DNA from: Saposhnikovia divaricata
Lineage: Eukaryota; Streptophyta; Magnoliopsida; Apiales; Apiaceae
NCBI GenBank assembly: GCA_036435485.1
Contig: CM071600.1
Span: forward strand, 54,309,546-54,373,545
Reading direction: 5' to 3'
DNA: 64,000 nucleotides
Below, in pieces: positions 1-11,330 of the stretch (the first letter of the stretch is position 1; each line of letters starts with the position of its first letter). Made by a program: the position numbers and the translations under genes. The notes under the pieces were generated by a model. That model was not told the DNA's origin and made no database searches. It was given only the letters and a program-made list of their open reading frames with translations.

Positions 1-123
1 TGTTTTGCCTGTGAATGCAATTTTAAATCCACAACAAACAACATTTTTCTTGGTTGACAAATTATCTTCATATGTACAAGTAGAAATATTCATGTCTTCT
101 GATACCCCACCTTTGTCTTGAAG

Positions 124-256
124 CCTTCTTAAAACTGTTCCTTCCGAAGTGCTCAGCAAAGCAGAGGAGGTAGCTGATGCATACTTGACCCCAGAAGAAA
201 GTGTCCCAACTGATAAATTGGACCCAGATGTGAAGCAATTGGAATCTATATTATGA
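124..256 (+). CDS. possible 3'-terminal exon of an upstream gene
   Basis: After a pyrimidine-rich stretch ending in AG at 122-123, a frame of about 43 codons stays open to a TGA at 254-256. It is acidic and hydrophilic (it includes VPSEVLSKAEEVADAYLTPE) and reads like the end of a real protein. The same frame has a stop just upstream of the AG, which fits an intron. I do not recognise the family, and the rest of the gene would lie left of the window. A chance frame of this length is possible, so confidence is low. Confidence 0.28.
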
Positions 257-355
257 GGCTTCCTGAGTTTATATGTATATTTTCAGTGTGACATAATATC
301 ATAAAGAATCTATTAGGAATAGAGCAATAGAAAAGTTCGATGCTGAAAAATGAAA

Positions 356-424
356 TTAGCTTCTTTTGTCTATATGACTAATTACATGAACTTAGCTTCT
401 TTTGTCTATATGACTAATCACATG
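356..424. repeat. 33-bp direct repeat, two copies
   Basis: Bases 356-388 and 392-424 are the same 33-bp sequence (starting ttagcttcttttgtctatat) with one mismatch, separated by 3 bp. This is a simple local duplication. Confidence 0.85.
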
Positions 425-837
425 TTTTGTTTGAATGTATGTTATATTTGACTACGTAAAAAAGTTCCTAGAGCTTCACTATATCAAACAAAATTTATAA
501 TATCTAAGCATGGTACATACAAATTATTATATGGTAATTTCATTGCAAAAACATATTGCCCAATCCCAAATAGGATGGTTAATCTGAAATAGCATCTATG
601 TCTTTTGTTGGTTTGTCTTAATACTGTGTAGAAACTGGAGAATGTGACGTTGGAATTTATAAACAAGTCTCCAGATGTAGTCACAGTAATGTGTGACTAG
701 AGACTGATGTCTAAGTCACCCCTTGGGAGTAACGGTCTCATATTGATTAGTTTCTATCTGTTGTGTTCCCCTTGTCCTTGCCTTTTAATCGAAGACCGAC
801 ACCCTTTATATAATGGATCCTAACTCATAACAATCGA

Positions 838-1000
838 TTGTTGCAACCATATATCCGCTATAATTTTTCGTGGATAGGTTTAATATTGAAATTTTTTGTG
901 AATGTAGGGACCACGTCGTCTTTCTGCCCCTAATACATTTCTAGGATTTTTTTTTACAATCTTCGCAAAATTATAGCGGATAGATGGTTAGTAACAATTG
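838..1000. mobile_element. small MITE-like element with terminal inverted repeats
   Basis: The sequence around 838-874 (ending atccgctataatttt) returns inverted at about 963-1000 (ending aaaattatagcggat, then gtaacaa), giving imperfect inverted repeats of roughly 33 bp around a non-coding core of about 160 bp. No clear target-site duplication was found, so the superfamily is left open. Confidence 0.5.
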
Positions 1001-1510
1001 CTGGACCAGCTCTTTCATGTCATAATGTAAATGAAATCAGTTCGTATCCAGGAGCCATTTGCAGATTTGGTCAATATGGTGTAATAACCACTTGATATTA
1101 CTGAATAAATAATTCTACAAAAAAATCACAGTAGGTGCATATGATAGTAGAATATATCACAGTAATGCAAATAGATGGTAAGTTTATTCTTTTTATCTAA
1201 TCAATTACTTATCTATTAACTTATCTATACTTGTCTATTCTACGCCCCCACAAGCTGTAGGAGAAATAGAATGCAGACCAAGCTTTGATGTTTTAACTTT
1301 TAGTACTACTAGTTGCAACAAAGAGTTCAGCCGGCTACCTTTGTTATCAAACGTTAAAGTCCAAATGAAGGAATACACCACATATGGCATAGCTATTATC
1401 CGGGCGTTTACAACTATAAATTTCATTTTCTTGTGGAGTCCGAATGCTCTGCAAGGTTACTGAGTAATCGATATCATATTCTTTTGAAATATAAACGTTA
1501 ATGAGATTCT

Positions 1511-2996
1511 ATGGGGAAGTTTTATTATTGTATCGGTTTCAAAAAGAAAGAAATGAGCAGCGCTCAAACATTGGTTTGTGTTAAACAAGTCAAGCAAGAA
1601 GTTGTAGAAGAATGGGACGAAACGATGCCATTGCCTGGAGACATTATAGAAGGTATTGCAGAGGATGCTATTGATGAACGTTTGTTTGTTAAGGCAAAAG
1701 GCAGGTCTGATTTCAGCTTACAACTTGGGAAAATTAGTCGTCGTAGAGAGGATTTATGGTTAAAAGTTAGGAGAGGTGAAAGTGTACTTAAGCTTCGTGT
1801 TTGTGTCGTCCCTGAACGAAGTTCAAAACTTCAGAAGAAGTTCACATTTAGAGCAGCTTCAAGTGACAAACATGTTGCTGTTTTAGCAGATTTGACATTT
1901 GATCAATGCTGTGAACTGCAAGGTAATTATTATCAGTTCTTTTTGCTTCTCTATATGATTTTTTTTACCATTTCCTTTTATTGAAAATAAAATGGAGTAA
2001 AATGATTATGCAGAAATGAGCAGGAGGGTGGTCAATGTCGAACCTATTGGATTTAATCAGAGGGGTGTGAAATATGATTGGAAAATGAAAGTTGGAACTT
2101 ATTTACCTGATCGGAGATCAACTGTTGTTAGTTCCATAATATTCATGTCTCTTGCAACGGAGACTTGTGCCGAAGCTACGACAGTTAGAGCAATGGCATG
2201 GTTTACTGCAGCAGTCTCTTCAGGAGTTCCACTTGTCTTTATTAACATCCAAACAGAACAAATCATCACCTCGGTATTTTTGTCATCGTTTTTCTCAGTG
2301 ATTTTTTGTCGTTTGTATCGCATTATCCCCAATTGATAACACAAAGCCTCTTTTTTCTTTATAAAAGGACAAGGTTAGTGCAGTGGAAAAGGAGACACTC
2401 TGGGGCAGGCAGCAAAACTACGCTGCTACGATTCAGATTATGCAAGGAATAAGACTATGGTTTTTACCAGGAACAGAAGAGAAATTAGTTGAATTAACAC
2501 CAGGACACGGTGAACTCAGATTCGGAATGGACATCAAACGAACAGAAGAGGTAACATGATTGCATCCAACATAAAGAAACATTTCACTTTGGTTGTAAAA
2601 TCTTGTACAGTTTTTTGTTTTTTAATTTTGATACGGACGTTGCTAAATATTACTAAAATATTTAAATTTTGTAAAATGCAGGGATTTATCTGTGTCCATG
2701 GGGTGACTAGAGGAACAGCTGCTGATCGAGCTGGCCTGAGGGAGTTATACGCGGAGGCACAAAAAACAAAACACCTTATAGTGATTTCTCGATTAGAAGG
2801 GAAGAGTCTGATGCCCTCAAAAGCTTGTTCTGTTGGCCTCGTACACAGCTGTGACAATGCTGATATTAAGGAGACACTTACTTCAGCGATGGAAGATTTA
2901 GACAGCATAAAAATCCATATAATGTGTTGGCCTAATAATACAAGTACGGATCCTCTTCGACGAGCTGGTGCTGCAACGCTTAGACCTCCAACTTAA
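1511..2996 (+). CDS. plant protein of unknown function, possible PDZ-like C-terminal part (4 exons)
   Basis: Coding exons join in frame as 1511-1922, 2014-2273, 2368-2550 and 2682-2996, all with GT/AG introns; the first junction falls inside a codon and the next two between codons. The product is about 389 aa from the ATG at 1511, or 375 aa from the ATG at 1552. A TGA at 1502-1504 closes the frame upstream, so the start lies in this stretch unless a splice acceptor is hidden there. The start is acidic (EVVEEWDETMPLPGDIIEG); the middle holds a hydrophobic patch (SSIIFMSLATE, VPLVFINIQTEQIITS). The last exon (GFICVHGVTRGTAADRAGL, then LIVISRLEGKSLMPS) resembles a PDZ-type ligand-binding loop, which is inference. 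No signal peptide or membrane span is evident. I do not recognise a named family. All four exons are open, so the gene looks intact. Confidence 0.72.
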
Positions 2997-3367
2997 TTTA
3001 GCTTCACAACTAAACCAGCAGGGACTAAATAATAGTCTTCTCTGCAACAAACCACCTGTCGGTTAAAAATGGAAATCAATGTATGGGGATTAGACTGTAA
3101 GAATGAATATATGGGTCTTTATGGTGCGTGGCCAATGACACACTCTAACAACTACTTTTTTATAAAAGTTGACAAATTTTAATTGGCAGACATTTTTATG
3201 CATAGAGAAATGTCTATCATTATTAGTGAAAATAAACCAATCATAAATTGCTAATTAAGTTCTTATTATGTGTTTTTATGCACATATTAGAAAAATAATG
3301 AATTATATTATAGTGGAATGTGATGCGTGCATAAAAGTATTTTGGAAATTCAAAATTTAGGATGATG
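2997..3367. other. 3' flank of the unknown gene
   Basis: AT-rich sequence after the stop codon, presumably 3' UTR and spacer. No coding frame or RNA gene was seen. It runs up to the left target-site duplication of the LINE. Confidence 0.5.
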
Positions 3368-3384
3368 AGTTTGAGTTTGCATCA
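3368..3384 (+). repeat. left target-site duplication of the LINE
   Basis: The 17 bases agtttgagtttgcatca occur here and again, identically, at 7217-7233 just after the LINE tail. Such a long exact pair flanking a non-LTR element is the mark of target-primed insertion. Confidence 0.9.
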
Positions 3385-6300
3385 TAGTACACAAGAAGCA
3401 CTATCAAAAACTCTCTCTCTCGTAACGGTCATATACAATATTGTCTGCAATCTAGTGGCCGGCGGATCGCCGGAAATATTATTCAAGCATCCCATCCCTT
3501 AAAGTTTACACAACTGCATCTCCTAATTCTTACTTTATCTTCTTGTTTTTAGATTTGTATAAACTACCCCAGCTTTTCATCGAACCCACCCCTCTTCTTT
3601 TTCTTTTAATTCCAGCAAACTTCTCCCCTCTCTCCCCTGTTTTCTTTCTCTTCGCACATACTCACAACCTCTCTCTCTACTCCTCTCTTTTAACTACAAT
3701 TGCTAACTCAGCTTCTCCTTCTTTTCAATCTCTACAAAACGCCATTTACTATTCTTATTATTATTTTTTTTTATTTTTTTTTATTTGGGCAGCCTTGTAT
3801 AATTGTTTTCTTGTGATATTTAGAAATTACCTGCGTGACCTTTTTGTTCCAGTTAATTTCCTTTTTCCTGCTATTTCGTACCATAATTTTTATGTGTGTT
3901 TTTGCTCGTTTGTTTTGAAGATGTCGCGGAGTTTGCGTGTTGGCAGTTTGAATTTAGGTACCTTAACGGGCAAATTTTTGGAGCTAGTGGACGTGCTGAA
4001 GAAGCGAAGAGTGGATGTGGCGTGTATTCAAGAGACTAGGTGGAAGGGGGCTCAGTCCAGAGAAGCGAACGGGTATAAATTGTGGTACTCAGGTCTTGTC
4101 AACTCGAGAAACGGAGTGGGTATTGTTTTGGTGAAAGATCTAAAAGACAATGTCGTGGAAGTGAAGAGGTGCAACGACAGGATCATGTCCGTTAGAGTTG
4201 TGGTTGGGGAGAAAGTGGTGAACGTGGTATGTGCGTATGCCCCTCAAGTCGGTTTGGGCGATTCTGAGAAGGAGGCTTTCTGGGTCTGTTTAAATGAGTT
4301 GGTCGGAAGTATTCCTGATGACCAATTTTTAGTGTTGGGTGGCGATTTCAATGGTCACATTGGTGAGAGGGCAGATGGCTATCGCAGCGCGCATGGGGGT
4401 TTCGGCTTTGGGATCAGGAATGTCGGTGGGTCCGCGTTGTTGGAGTTTGCTACTGCCCAAGAGTTGGTTATTGTGAATTCTGTTTTTCAGAAGAGGGCTG
4501 AACACCCCATCACCTTTAGTAGTGGGGGGCACAACACTCAAATCGATTACATACTTACGCGCAGTCGTGATGTTAGGGCGTGCGTGGATTGCAAGGTGTT
4601 CCGAAGTGAGGCGTGTGCGTCCCAGCACAGTCTGTTGGCCATGGATCTATCCATGTGGGGTCGAGTTGTTCCCAGAACGAGAGAATCAAGACCAAGAATC
4701 CTTTGGAAAGATTTGAAGGGCGAGAAGGCAGCCGTATTCAGGGAGTCTCTGTGCAATGAAGGTTGTTTTGCGCGTGGTGGAGATGCTAACGTTAGGTGGA
4801 CCAACATGGCGAAGGCTATTCGGTGTGTGGGCGAGAAGGTGGTGTGGGTGTCCTCAGGAAGGTTCAGTGGCCTTAAGGAGTCGTGGTGGTGGAACGAAGA
4901 GGTTCAAAAGAAAGTAAAGGCTAAACTTGCGACCTTTAAAGATCTTTTGTCGATTTGTGTAGGAGCGGAGAGGATTTTAAAGATGGAAGCGTACAAGGTG
5001 GCAAGACGAGAGGCAAAAAAGGCTGTGGCGAAAGCCAAAGGTGAAGCTTATGAGGGGATGTACAAGCGCCTAGATACCAAGGAAGGAGCGAATGCTATCT
5101 TTAAACTAGCTAAATCTAGGGAGAGAGGGCGGCGCGACCTGGGTTCTGTAAAGTTTGTTAAGGATGAGGCAGGCCAAGTGTTAGTGAATGAAGATGTTAT
5201 TAAGGAGAAGTGTAGTTCGTATTTTCATAATATTTTCAATGAGGCTAGAAGGAGTGATGCCGGTGTGGAGCAAGATGTCTCTCTTTCGTCTGTTCTTTCG
5301 TTCGGTTCCTGTGAACGTATCAGCGAGGATGAAGTGAAGGGTGCCCTTCAAAAGATGGCTAGAGGGAAGGCGGTTGCTCCGGATCAGATCCCAATCGAGG
5401 TGTGGCTTTGTCTTGGTGAGGTTGGCGTCCAATGGCTATCAGATCTTTTCAATGCTCTCCTCTTGGGTGCTAAGATGCCAGCTGAATGGAGACGTAGTAT
5501 TGTGGTCCTTTTTTCAAGAACAAAGGCGATGCCCAAAGTTGTAGTAACTATCGGGGTATTAAATTACTCAGTCATACTATGAAACTTTGGGAGAGAGTGG
5601 TTGAATGTCGGATTAGAAGAGAAGTTGAAATCTCAGAGAACCAATTAGGTTTTATGCCTGGGAGATCGACGACCGAGGCCATTCATCTCGTCAGACGCCT
5701 TATGGAGAAGTTCAGAGATCGTTGCAAAGACCTCCATATGGTGTTCATTGATCTTGAGAAGGCTTATGATAGCATCCCCCGTGAAGCTATTTGGAAGAGC
5801 CTTGAGGAGAGGAGAGTGTCGCCGTCGTACGGTAGGGTGATTCAAGACATGTACTCCGAAGCTAGTTCTTGCGTCTGAACCCCAGTGGGTGACTCTCGTT
5901 TTTTCCCTATTGAGATTGGGCTTCACCAGGGGTCGGCCCTTAGTCCTCTTCTTTTCGCCCTTATCATCGATGTCATGTCACGAGGGATTCAAGATGTCAT
6001 CCCTTGGTGCATGCTCTTCGCTGATGATATCGTGTTAGTGGCGGAGTCGAGGGGGGAGGTGAACGAGAAGTTGGAGCTATGGAGATCTACTTTGGAGTCC
6101 CAAGGCTTGCGTATGAGCCGGTCTAAAACCGAGTATCTCTGGTGTAACTTCAGTGGAGAGCCCAACGAGGAAGGGGTGGAGTTTGGGATTGAAGATCAAA
6201 TCGTCCCTCGTACGGATAAGTTCAAGTATTTAGGTTCGATCATTCAGAAGGAAGGGGAGATTGAAGACGATGTCACGCATCGTATTAAGGCTGGGTGGCT

Positions 6301-7216
6301 GAGGTGGAGGGCAGCGTCAGGGGTGATGTGCGATAAGAAAGTCCCTTTAAAGGTGAAAGGGAAATTCTATAGAACGGCAATCCGTCCTGCGATGTTATAT
6401 GGTTCTGAGTGTTGGGCGGCGAAGAAGGCACTCAAGAGCAAGTTGGAAGCTGCTGAAATGAGGATGTTGCGATGGTCTTGTGGGTGCACGATGTTGGATA
6501 GAATCCTGAATATGGTTTTTAGGAGCGAGCTTGAGGTGGCGCCTTTTTCTGCGAAAGTTAGGGAGGGGAGGTTGAGATGGTTCGGCCACGTCTGTAGGAG
6601 GCTGGCTGAAGCCCCGGTGAGGAGGGTCGAGAGTCTTTCGGTTGTGGGGGTGAGGAGGTGAGGTAGACCGAGGAGGTCATGGGAAGAGCAGCTTAGGTTG
6701 GATTTGAAGGCCGTAAACTTAAATGAGACCATGACCGCGGATAGGTGTTCTTGGAGGCGCCAGATTAGAGTGGTGGATTCTCTTTTAGGGAGCGGCTCTG
6801 TTGTTGAGAGCCTCAGAGTTGGGTTGTCTCGGTTAGCTTTATCTTAAAACTTCGGCTTTATCATTCTCATTTTTCGATTTTTATTGTCTGCTATTTTCTG
6901 GTTTTACAGCTGCAAGGAGCTTGGCTTGGTGGCATCTTAGATCTGAGTCTCTTGCAGAGCGGAGTAGTCAATCCCCTGGTAGGTAAGTCCCATGTGTTCA
7001 AAGCCATGGTCTCAGGTATGACGAAGAGCCTCTTTAGAATATTAGACAGCCCTTGTGGTTATCACACACTATTAGCTTTTTTGCGCACTTAGCCGGGGGT
7101 CTTCACGGAAACAGCCTCCCTACCGTAAAGTAGGGGCATTGTCTGCGTACATCTCACCCTCCCCAGACCCTGCTATGTGCGGGATATACTGGGTATGTTT
7201 GGTTTGGTTTGGTTTT
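3385..7216 (+). mobile_element. RTE-type LINE, near full length (about 3.8 kb)
   Basis: The element is bounded by a 17-bp duplication (3368-3384 and 7217-7233). It has a 5' leader of about 530 bp, one long coding region with an APE-type endonuclease followed by reverse transcriptase, a 3' UTR, and a tail of repeated ggttt units at about 7199-7216. The stretch from about 7095 to 7190 (cctaccgtaaagtaggggca, ctgcgtacatctcaccctcc) resembles the 3' end of plant RTE LINEs and of Au-type SINEs that use the same machinery (family knowledge). Three coding lesions make it a dead copy. Confidence 0.88.
3921..6847 (+). pseudogene. LINE ORF: APE endonuclease plus reverse transcriptase, broken
   Basis: The likely start is the ATG at 3921 (MSRSLRVGSLNLGTLTGKF); the frame upstream of it is low-complexity leader. 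The endonuclease spans roughly 3940-4660, with visible motifs IQETRWKG, GGDFNGHIG, QIDYIL and SQHSLLAMD. The reverse transcriptase runs from about 5320, with GFMPGRST, VFIDLEKAYDSIP, GLHQGSALSP and the catalytic FADDIVLV at about 6017. A C-terminal RTE domain (RLRWFGHVCRR) follows. Three lesions are seen: a one-base loss in a T-run near 5508-5515 shifts the frame, and in-frame TGA codons stand at 5876-5878 and 6659-6661, both where an arginine codon (CGA to TGA) would fit. The last frame ends at a TAA at 6845-6847. The enzyme would nick DNA and copy its own RNA at the nick; this copy cannot make it. Confidence 0.87.
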
Positions 7217-7245
7217 AGTTTGAGTTTGCATCAACTTCATATTAT

Positions 7246-7464
7246 GGGTCTGTTTGGTTAGACTTCAAATAAGTCCTTATGGATTTATTTTCGGATAAAA
7301 ATTTCATATTTTGATAATTTTCTTTTATACAAATATTTAATGTATATTTGAGATTCTATAAGTTGCAAAAAAAAGTTAACTTTTTTCAGGAAAAAGTTAG
7401 GAATCTCTAACTTTGTCTTAAAATAAGTTGACTTATTTTGATAAAAAATTCCCCAAACACCCCC
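7246..7464. mobile_element. MITE, PIF/Harbinger (Tourist)-like
   Basis: It starts gggtctgtttggtta and ends ttccccaaacaccccc, so both ends read GGG..TGTTTGG inward, as in Tourist-like MITEs. Length is 219 bp with no coding capacity. The flanking trinucleotide is tat on both sides (7243-7245, 7465-7467), which fits a 3-bp target-site duplication although the usual one is TAA or TTA. It lies 12 bp downstream of the LINE's right duplication. Confidence 0.65.
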
Positions 7465-7714
7465 TATGTCTTTTCTAATTTGGTTATTATACATGTATTT
7501 ATATTTTTTTTTGTTTTAGCTGCCATATAAGTAGAGAAAACAATTTTTTTTTAACAAATGAACCACTAATGCGTTATAAATTAGGGATATTTATAAAAAT
7601 ATATATGTTTTTAACTTTCTTTTACGTTTTTACTATCATTAACTTCCTCTTTCAATTCTATACTTTTACTTTTACAAAAATATTACCAACTTTGTTTTTA
7701 ACTTTTTAATTTTC
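7465..7714. other. AT-rich spacer beside the foldback repeat
   Basis: No gene seen. Its right part weakly matches, in inverted orientation, the stretch 29781-29905 on the far side of the nest, so the foldback element may begin somewhere here. Confidence 0.4.
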
Positions 7715-8022
7715 TAAAAATACGTTTTGCAACCTTTGCAATCTCATTTGCAACTTCAGGGCGGCGCCAGCCGTGTGAGTTGCAAATGAGGTTGCAACTG
7801 AAAACAGGAAGTTGCAAATAAGATTACAACTGAAAACTGGAAGTTGCAAATAAGGTTGCAAATGAGGTCGCAACCGAAAATTGGAAGTTGCAAATGAGGT
7901 TGCAAAAGTTGCAAATGAGGTTGCAAAAGTTGCAACTGAAAACTGGAAGTTGCAAATGAGGAGCAGACGAATTTCTGATTGTAAGTTCCAGTTTTCAATT
8001 GTCATTTTCGACCTGTTTTTTG

Positions 8023-8024
<2 letters not shown>

Positions 8025-8062
<38 letters not shown>
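8025..8062. repeat. (AT)n microsatellite
   Basis: An uninterrupted AT dinucleotide run of about 38 bp inside the foldback array, placed like a loop between inverted units. Confidence 0.95.
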
Positions 8063-8066
<4 letters not shown>

Positions 8067-8316
8067 ACTTGAACTTTCAGTTTTCAGTTTTCAGTGTTCG
8101 GTTGCATATAAGGTTGCATATGAGGTTGCGTATATGCAACCTTATATGCTATATAGGGGAGCAGACGAATTTCCGATTGCAAGTTCCAGTTTTCAGGTTC
8201 CAGTTTTTGGTTGTATATAAGGTTGCTACGCAACCTCATATGCAACCTTATTTGCTATATAGGGAGCAGACGAATTTCCGATTGCAAGTTCCAGTTTTCA
8301 GTTGTCATTTTTGACC

Positions 8317-8338
8317 TATATATATATATATATATATC
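8317..8338. repeat. (AT)n microsatellite
   Basis: A shorter AT run in the same array, flanked on the left by tcatttttgacc and on the right by the roughly inverted gtcgaaaatgac. Confidence 0.9.
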
Positions 8339-8567
8339 ATAGATTTCAAAAAACATGTCGAAAATGACAGCTGAAAATTGGAACTTGAACTTCCAGTTTT
8401 CAGCTTTCGGTTGCATATAAGGTTGCAATCAGACGAATTTCTGATTGTAAGTTCCAGTTTTCAGTTGCAACTTTTACAACCTCATTTGCAACTTCTAGAT
8501 TTCAGTTGCAACCTCATTTGCAACTTCCAGTTTTCAGTTGCAACCTCATTTGCAACTTCCAGTTTTC

Positions 8568-8572
8568 AGTTG
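8568..8572 (+). repeat. 5-bp target-site duplication of the Tat element
   Basis: agttg stands just before the 5' LTR and again at 29692-29696 just after the end of the split 3' LTR. This fixes the outer borders of the 21-kb insertion. Confidence 0.85.
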
Positions 8573-9328
8573 TGTTATGCCCAAATCTGGCATAATAATT
8601 ATCATGATTTAATTAGCTAAATTAATGGTTCATAATTGACTATGGGCCTAGAAGATGACAATTGGGTCACTAAAGTCCACTATTGGAATCAACCCGGCAC
8701 AACTACAGGGCCACCTCGCTCATGATCCAGTCTAAGGGATCGCTTCGCTGACACTCCTTCTCAGGGACCGCTTCGCGCTATCATCACCTCTACAAGCTAA
8801 ATGAGATCGTTATCTCATTCTCTACTAGAAGGCTCGTAGCTAGGCCCCTCGCGGTCATACGAGTAATTGGGCAATTTGGGACTGCTTCGCATGGCCAGGC
8901 CCCTCGAGGTCGCATGCTAGGCTCTACTTCACTTCTCTAAACTTCGCTTGAGAGACCTCTACTCTAACCATGCGAGACCATCGGCTTCCTTCTATAAGTC
9001 ATGGATCATGGATAGAATTAATGACTCATTGCCACATCATCCCTACACGAGTGGGCTTGGGCCATGACTTATCTTCTAAAACCCTAGCCCGTCTAGGTAA
9101 CTCGCTGCCCAAGAACTACGTACCGCTTGATCCCTATAAATAGGGTACGTAGGCACCTTGATACGGATGAGAAACAGTTCACCCCTACAAACACCTATCA
9201 AGCTCAGCCACATCTAAACACACAAACCCTAATCCTCTGTTCTTCTTTTATTAGCAAAATATCCGTATTTTGCTCCGTTAATCCAGCAAACCTCCAAAAC
9301 ATTGTTATACAATATTCTCCCTATAACA
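8573..9328 (+). repeat. 5' LTR of the Tat element (756 bp)
   Basis: Begins TGTTATGCCC and ends CTATAACA, and matches 19597-20205 plus 29551-29691. A TATA box lies at 9134-9142. The U3 part repeats gggatcgcttcgc-like motifs (about 8738, 8767, 8880). Confidence 0.92.
9134..9142 (+). promoter_or_regulatory. TATA box of the Tat LTR promoter
   Basis: ctataaata inside ccctataaataggg is a strong plant TATA box, conserved in the other LTR at 20158-20166. Transcription would start about 30 bp downstream. Confidence 0.65.
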
Positions 9329-9350
9329 TTTGGCGCTAGAAGGAGGGGCC
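9329..9350 (+). other. primer-binding site region of the Tat element
   Basis: Immediately after the LTR comes tttggcgctagaaggagggg, the place and general form (TGGCGC start) of a tRNA primer-binding site. The tRNA was not identified. Confidence 0.6.
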
Positions 9351-9373
9351 TAATCATTGAATTGGGAGAAGCG

Positions 9374-11330
9374 ATGACTAAATCACACAAAAAGAAGAAT
9401 GATGGAGAGACTCCGGGATCGCATAGGGTTAACAGGGATGACCCCCTGACGAGGGACCCCTCAATGGAAGAGGTGTCCAACGACAACTCTAAGACTGGGT
9501 ACAAGGAGGAGCACACCCCCCCAGTACAGAAGGTGGCGTTGACCAACGAGGTAATGTCTTTTCTAAAAGGCCTCAGCGATCAAGTGACCGCTGTACATGA
9601 GAGGGTCACAAAAGTGGAGAAGCGTTATAGTTCTAGAGGATCGAAGAGGAATGCAAGGACAGGTGGTCGAACATATCAAGGGGAAGGAAGCAAAGTCCCT
9701 GTCAAGAAACTTATTGATGATTTTGAGGATGTTCTAACAGATCAAACGAACCCTGATTGGAATGAGGAGGAGCATTCGCTCGAGAAGAAAGGAGGATCGC
9801 ATGACAAGGTCGCCTCATCTGAGGGGAGATCGGTTAGTGTTTTTGACCGTCTCGGAAAGAAGCTAACTGAACACGACCTCCGTCTCAAATTAGAAAAGAT
9901 TAATGCACCTCGGAATGAAGAATCCAAGAATAAAAGCAAGGGCCCTCATCAACCATTGTCTCCTCATCGAGATCGCGAGTGGTCATATCGTCGCGATGAC
10001 AGACCCCCCTCTCCTCGTAGAGAGTGCGAGCGGTCCCATCGTCGCGATGACAGACCCCCATCTCATCAAGACCGAGAACGATCCCAATACCATGAAGAGG
10101 ATCGTAAAAAGAAGGATCGCAGGAATGACCAGGAGGAGTCTAGCGTCCCAAAAAAGACTCAGTCACACCATGGGAGTACTGGAGAGAAAAAGGAGGGGGA
10201 CAAGGAGGCCAAAGTGGGAGACTATAAGCTGGAAGAGTTGAAAAAGGCCTTGGACGCAATGAACAATGAGAAAGGGATCTTTAGCACTATGGGTTCTTCT
10301 TCACCCTTTACCCACGAAATTCGAACTACACCGCTCCCTGCGGTGTTTCATGGACATCATTCAGATATGACCTATAACGGAGATACTGATCCAGCTGAGT
10401 TCGTAATTTGATTCAACAACGAGATTGATGTATACCAGGTCTCGCAGCTAGCGAGGTGTAGGTTGTTCGCCGCCTCGCTAAGGGGAAGTGCCCAGCAATG
10501 GTTTTCAAAACTAGGGGCCCTGGTTACCATCGACTCATGGGAGCAATTTGTTGACATCTTTATCAAGCAGTTCCAATCTTCGATGCTCTATGCACCCCCT
10601 GTATTACATAAAACAGAAGGAAGGAGAAACCCTTCATGACTATTTCAAGAGATTCAATGTTGAAGTACCTCGCGTACGGGGGGCGAATGATGAAGCTGTA
10701 AATAATTTCCTTATCGCTGGAGTAAGGGAAGGGACTGAGTTCTGGAAGAAATTACAAGAGCAAACCCCTAGCACCCTTTCTGAGTTGCACAGGGTCACTG
10801 AGCCTTTCAAGCGCGTTGAGAAGTCACTTGCAGATCTAAAAAAGAATAACGAAAGGAGTAGCAGTTGGAGTAGAAACAGGGGAGTGAAAAGGAAGGACTC
10901 CAGGAGTCCGAGGCGAAGATGTGATCGAAGTCGGAGCCCCAGTCCAAAGAGAAGAGAGCGCGATCCACCAAAACGATCCCCACCTCGAGCTCGCCCTGCA
11001 AGGAGTGGAGATAAATATGTCCCTCTGGTCGCCCCAATTGATCACATTTATGCAGTCAATGCGCACAAAGGGGTATTCAGGAGACTTGCACAAATGGGTC
11101 TGAAAGGAACTGCAGACACTGGTAAATATTGTGCCTTTCATGAACAAACAGGGCATGATACAACGAATTGTCGAAAGCTCAAACAGCAAGTGGATCAATT
11201 AATTTGGGATGGAAAGTTAACTGAGTGGGCGGTTCGAGAAGTGAAGAAACATAATCCCAAGTCTGGCCTTGGTTATAATCAAGCTCCCCCACCTGAACAG
11301 AATCCAGTCATTAAGGAAAGGGAAATGTGA
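9374..11330 (+). pseudogene. Tat gag, broken
   Basis: Probable start is the ATG at 9374 (MTKSHKKKNDGETPG). The N-terminal part is very charged, with repeated RDDRPPS units near 9985-10065. The retrotransposon gag core (CRLFAASLRGSAQQWF) lies at about 10450-10570. A zinc-binding motif of CX2HX4HX4C form (CAFHEQTGHDTTNC) is at about 11130-11170. Lesions: an in-frame TGA at 10409-10411; a frameshift near 10590-10600 in a C-run, after which the frame becomes that of pol; and a TGA at 11328-11330. Gag would form the particle that packages element RNA. Confidence 0.82.

Larger units (their letters stand above)
257..1510. other. intergenic stretch, no gene seen
   Basis: No convincing coding frame on either strand. 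It holds a 33-bp direct repeat at 356-424 and a MITE-like inverted-repeat unit at about 838-1000, listed separately. The remainder is AT-rich and unremarkable. Confidence 0.5.
7715..8572. repeat. gttgcaa-rich foldback array, left arm
   Basis: A dense set of short units built on gttgcaaatgaggttgcaa and actgaaaactggaagttgc runs forward up to about 7960, then returns as its reverse complement (cagttttcagttgcaacctc) at about 8455-8572. A second unit, cagacgaatttcygattg, occurs four times (about 7967, 8162, 8268, 8432). AT dinucleotide runs sit between the arms. The outer end (ttgcaacttcagggcggcgc, about 7750) has its inverted partner at 29720-29745 beyond the Tat insertion. Together these suggest one foldback or MULE-like element. 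Frames across it are repeat artefacts. Confidence 0.72.

Noticed and set aside
3543..3920. Extension of the LINE protein upstream of the ATG at 3921
   Set aside because: It begins at a non-ATG codon, is T-rich low complexity and shows no homology; it is element leader.
4329..4807. Minus-strand and alternative frames inside the LINE endonuclease
   Set aside because: They overlap a well-supported domain in the main frame and show no motif of their own.
7706..8620. Several frames with repeated Phe/Gln/Leu-rich peptides
   Set aside because: They follow the gttgcaa repeat on both strands and in several frames; a repeat without stops gives such frames by chance.
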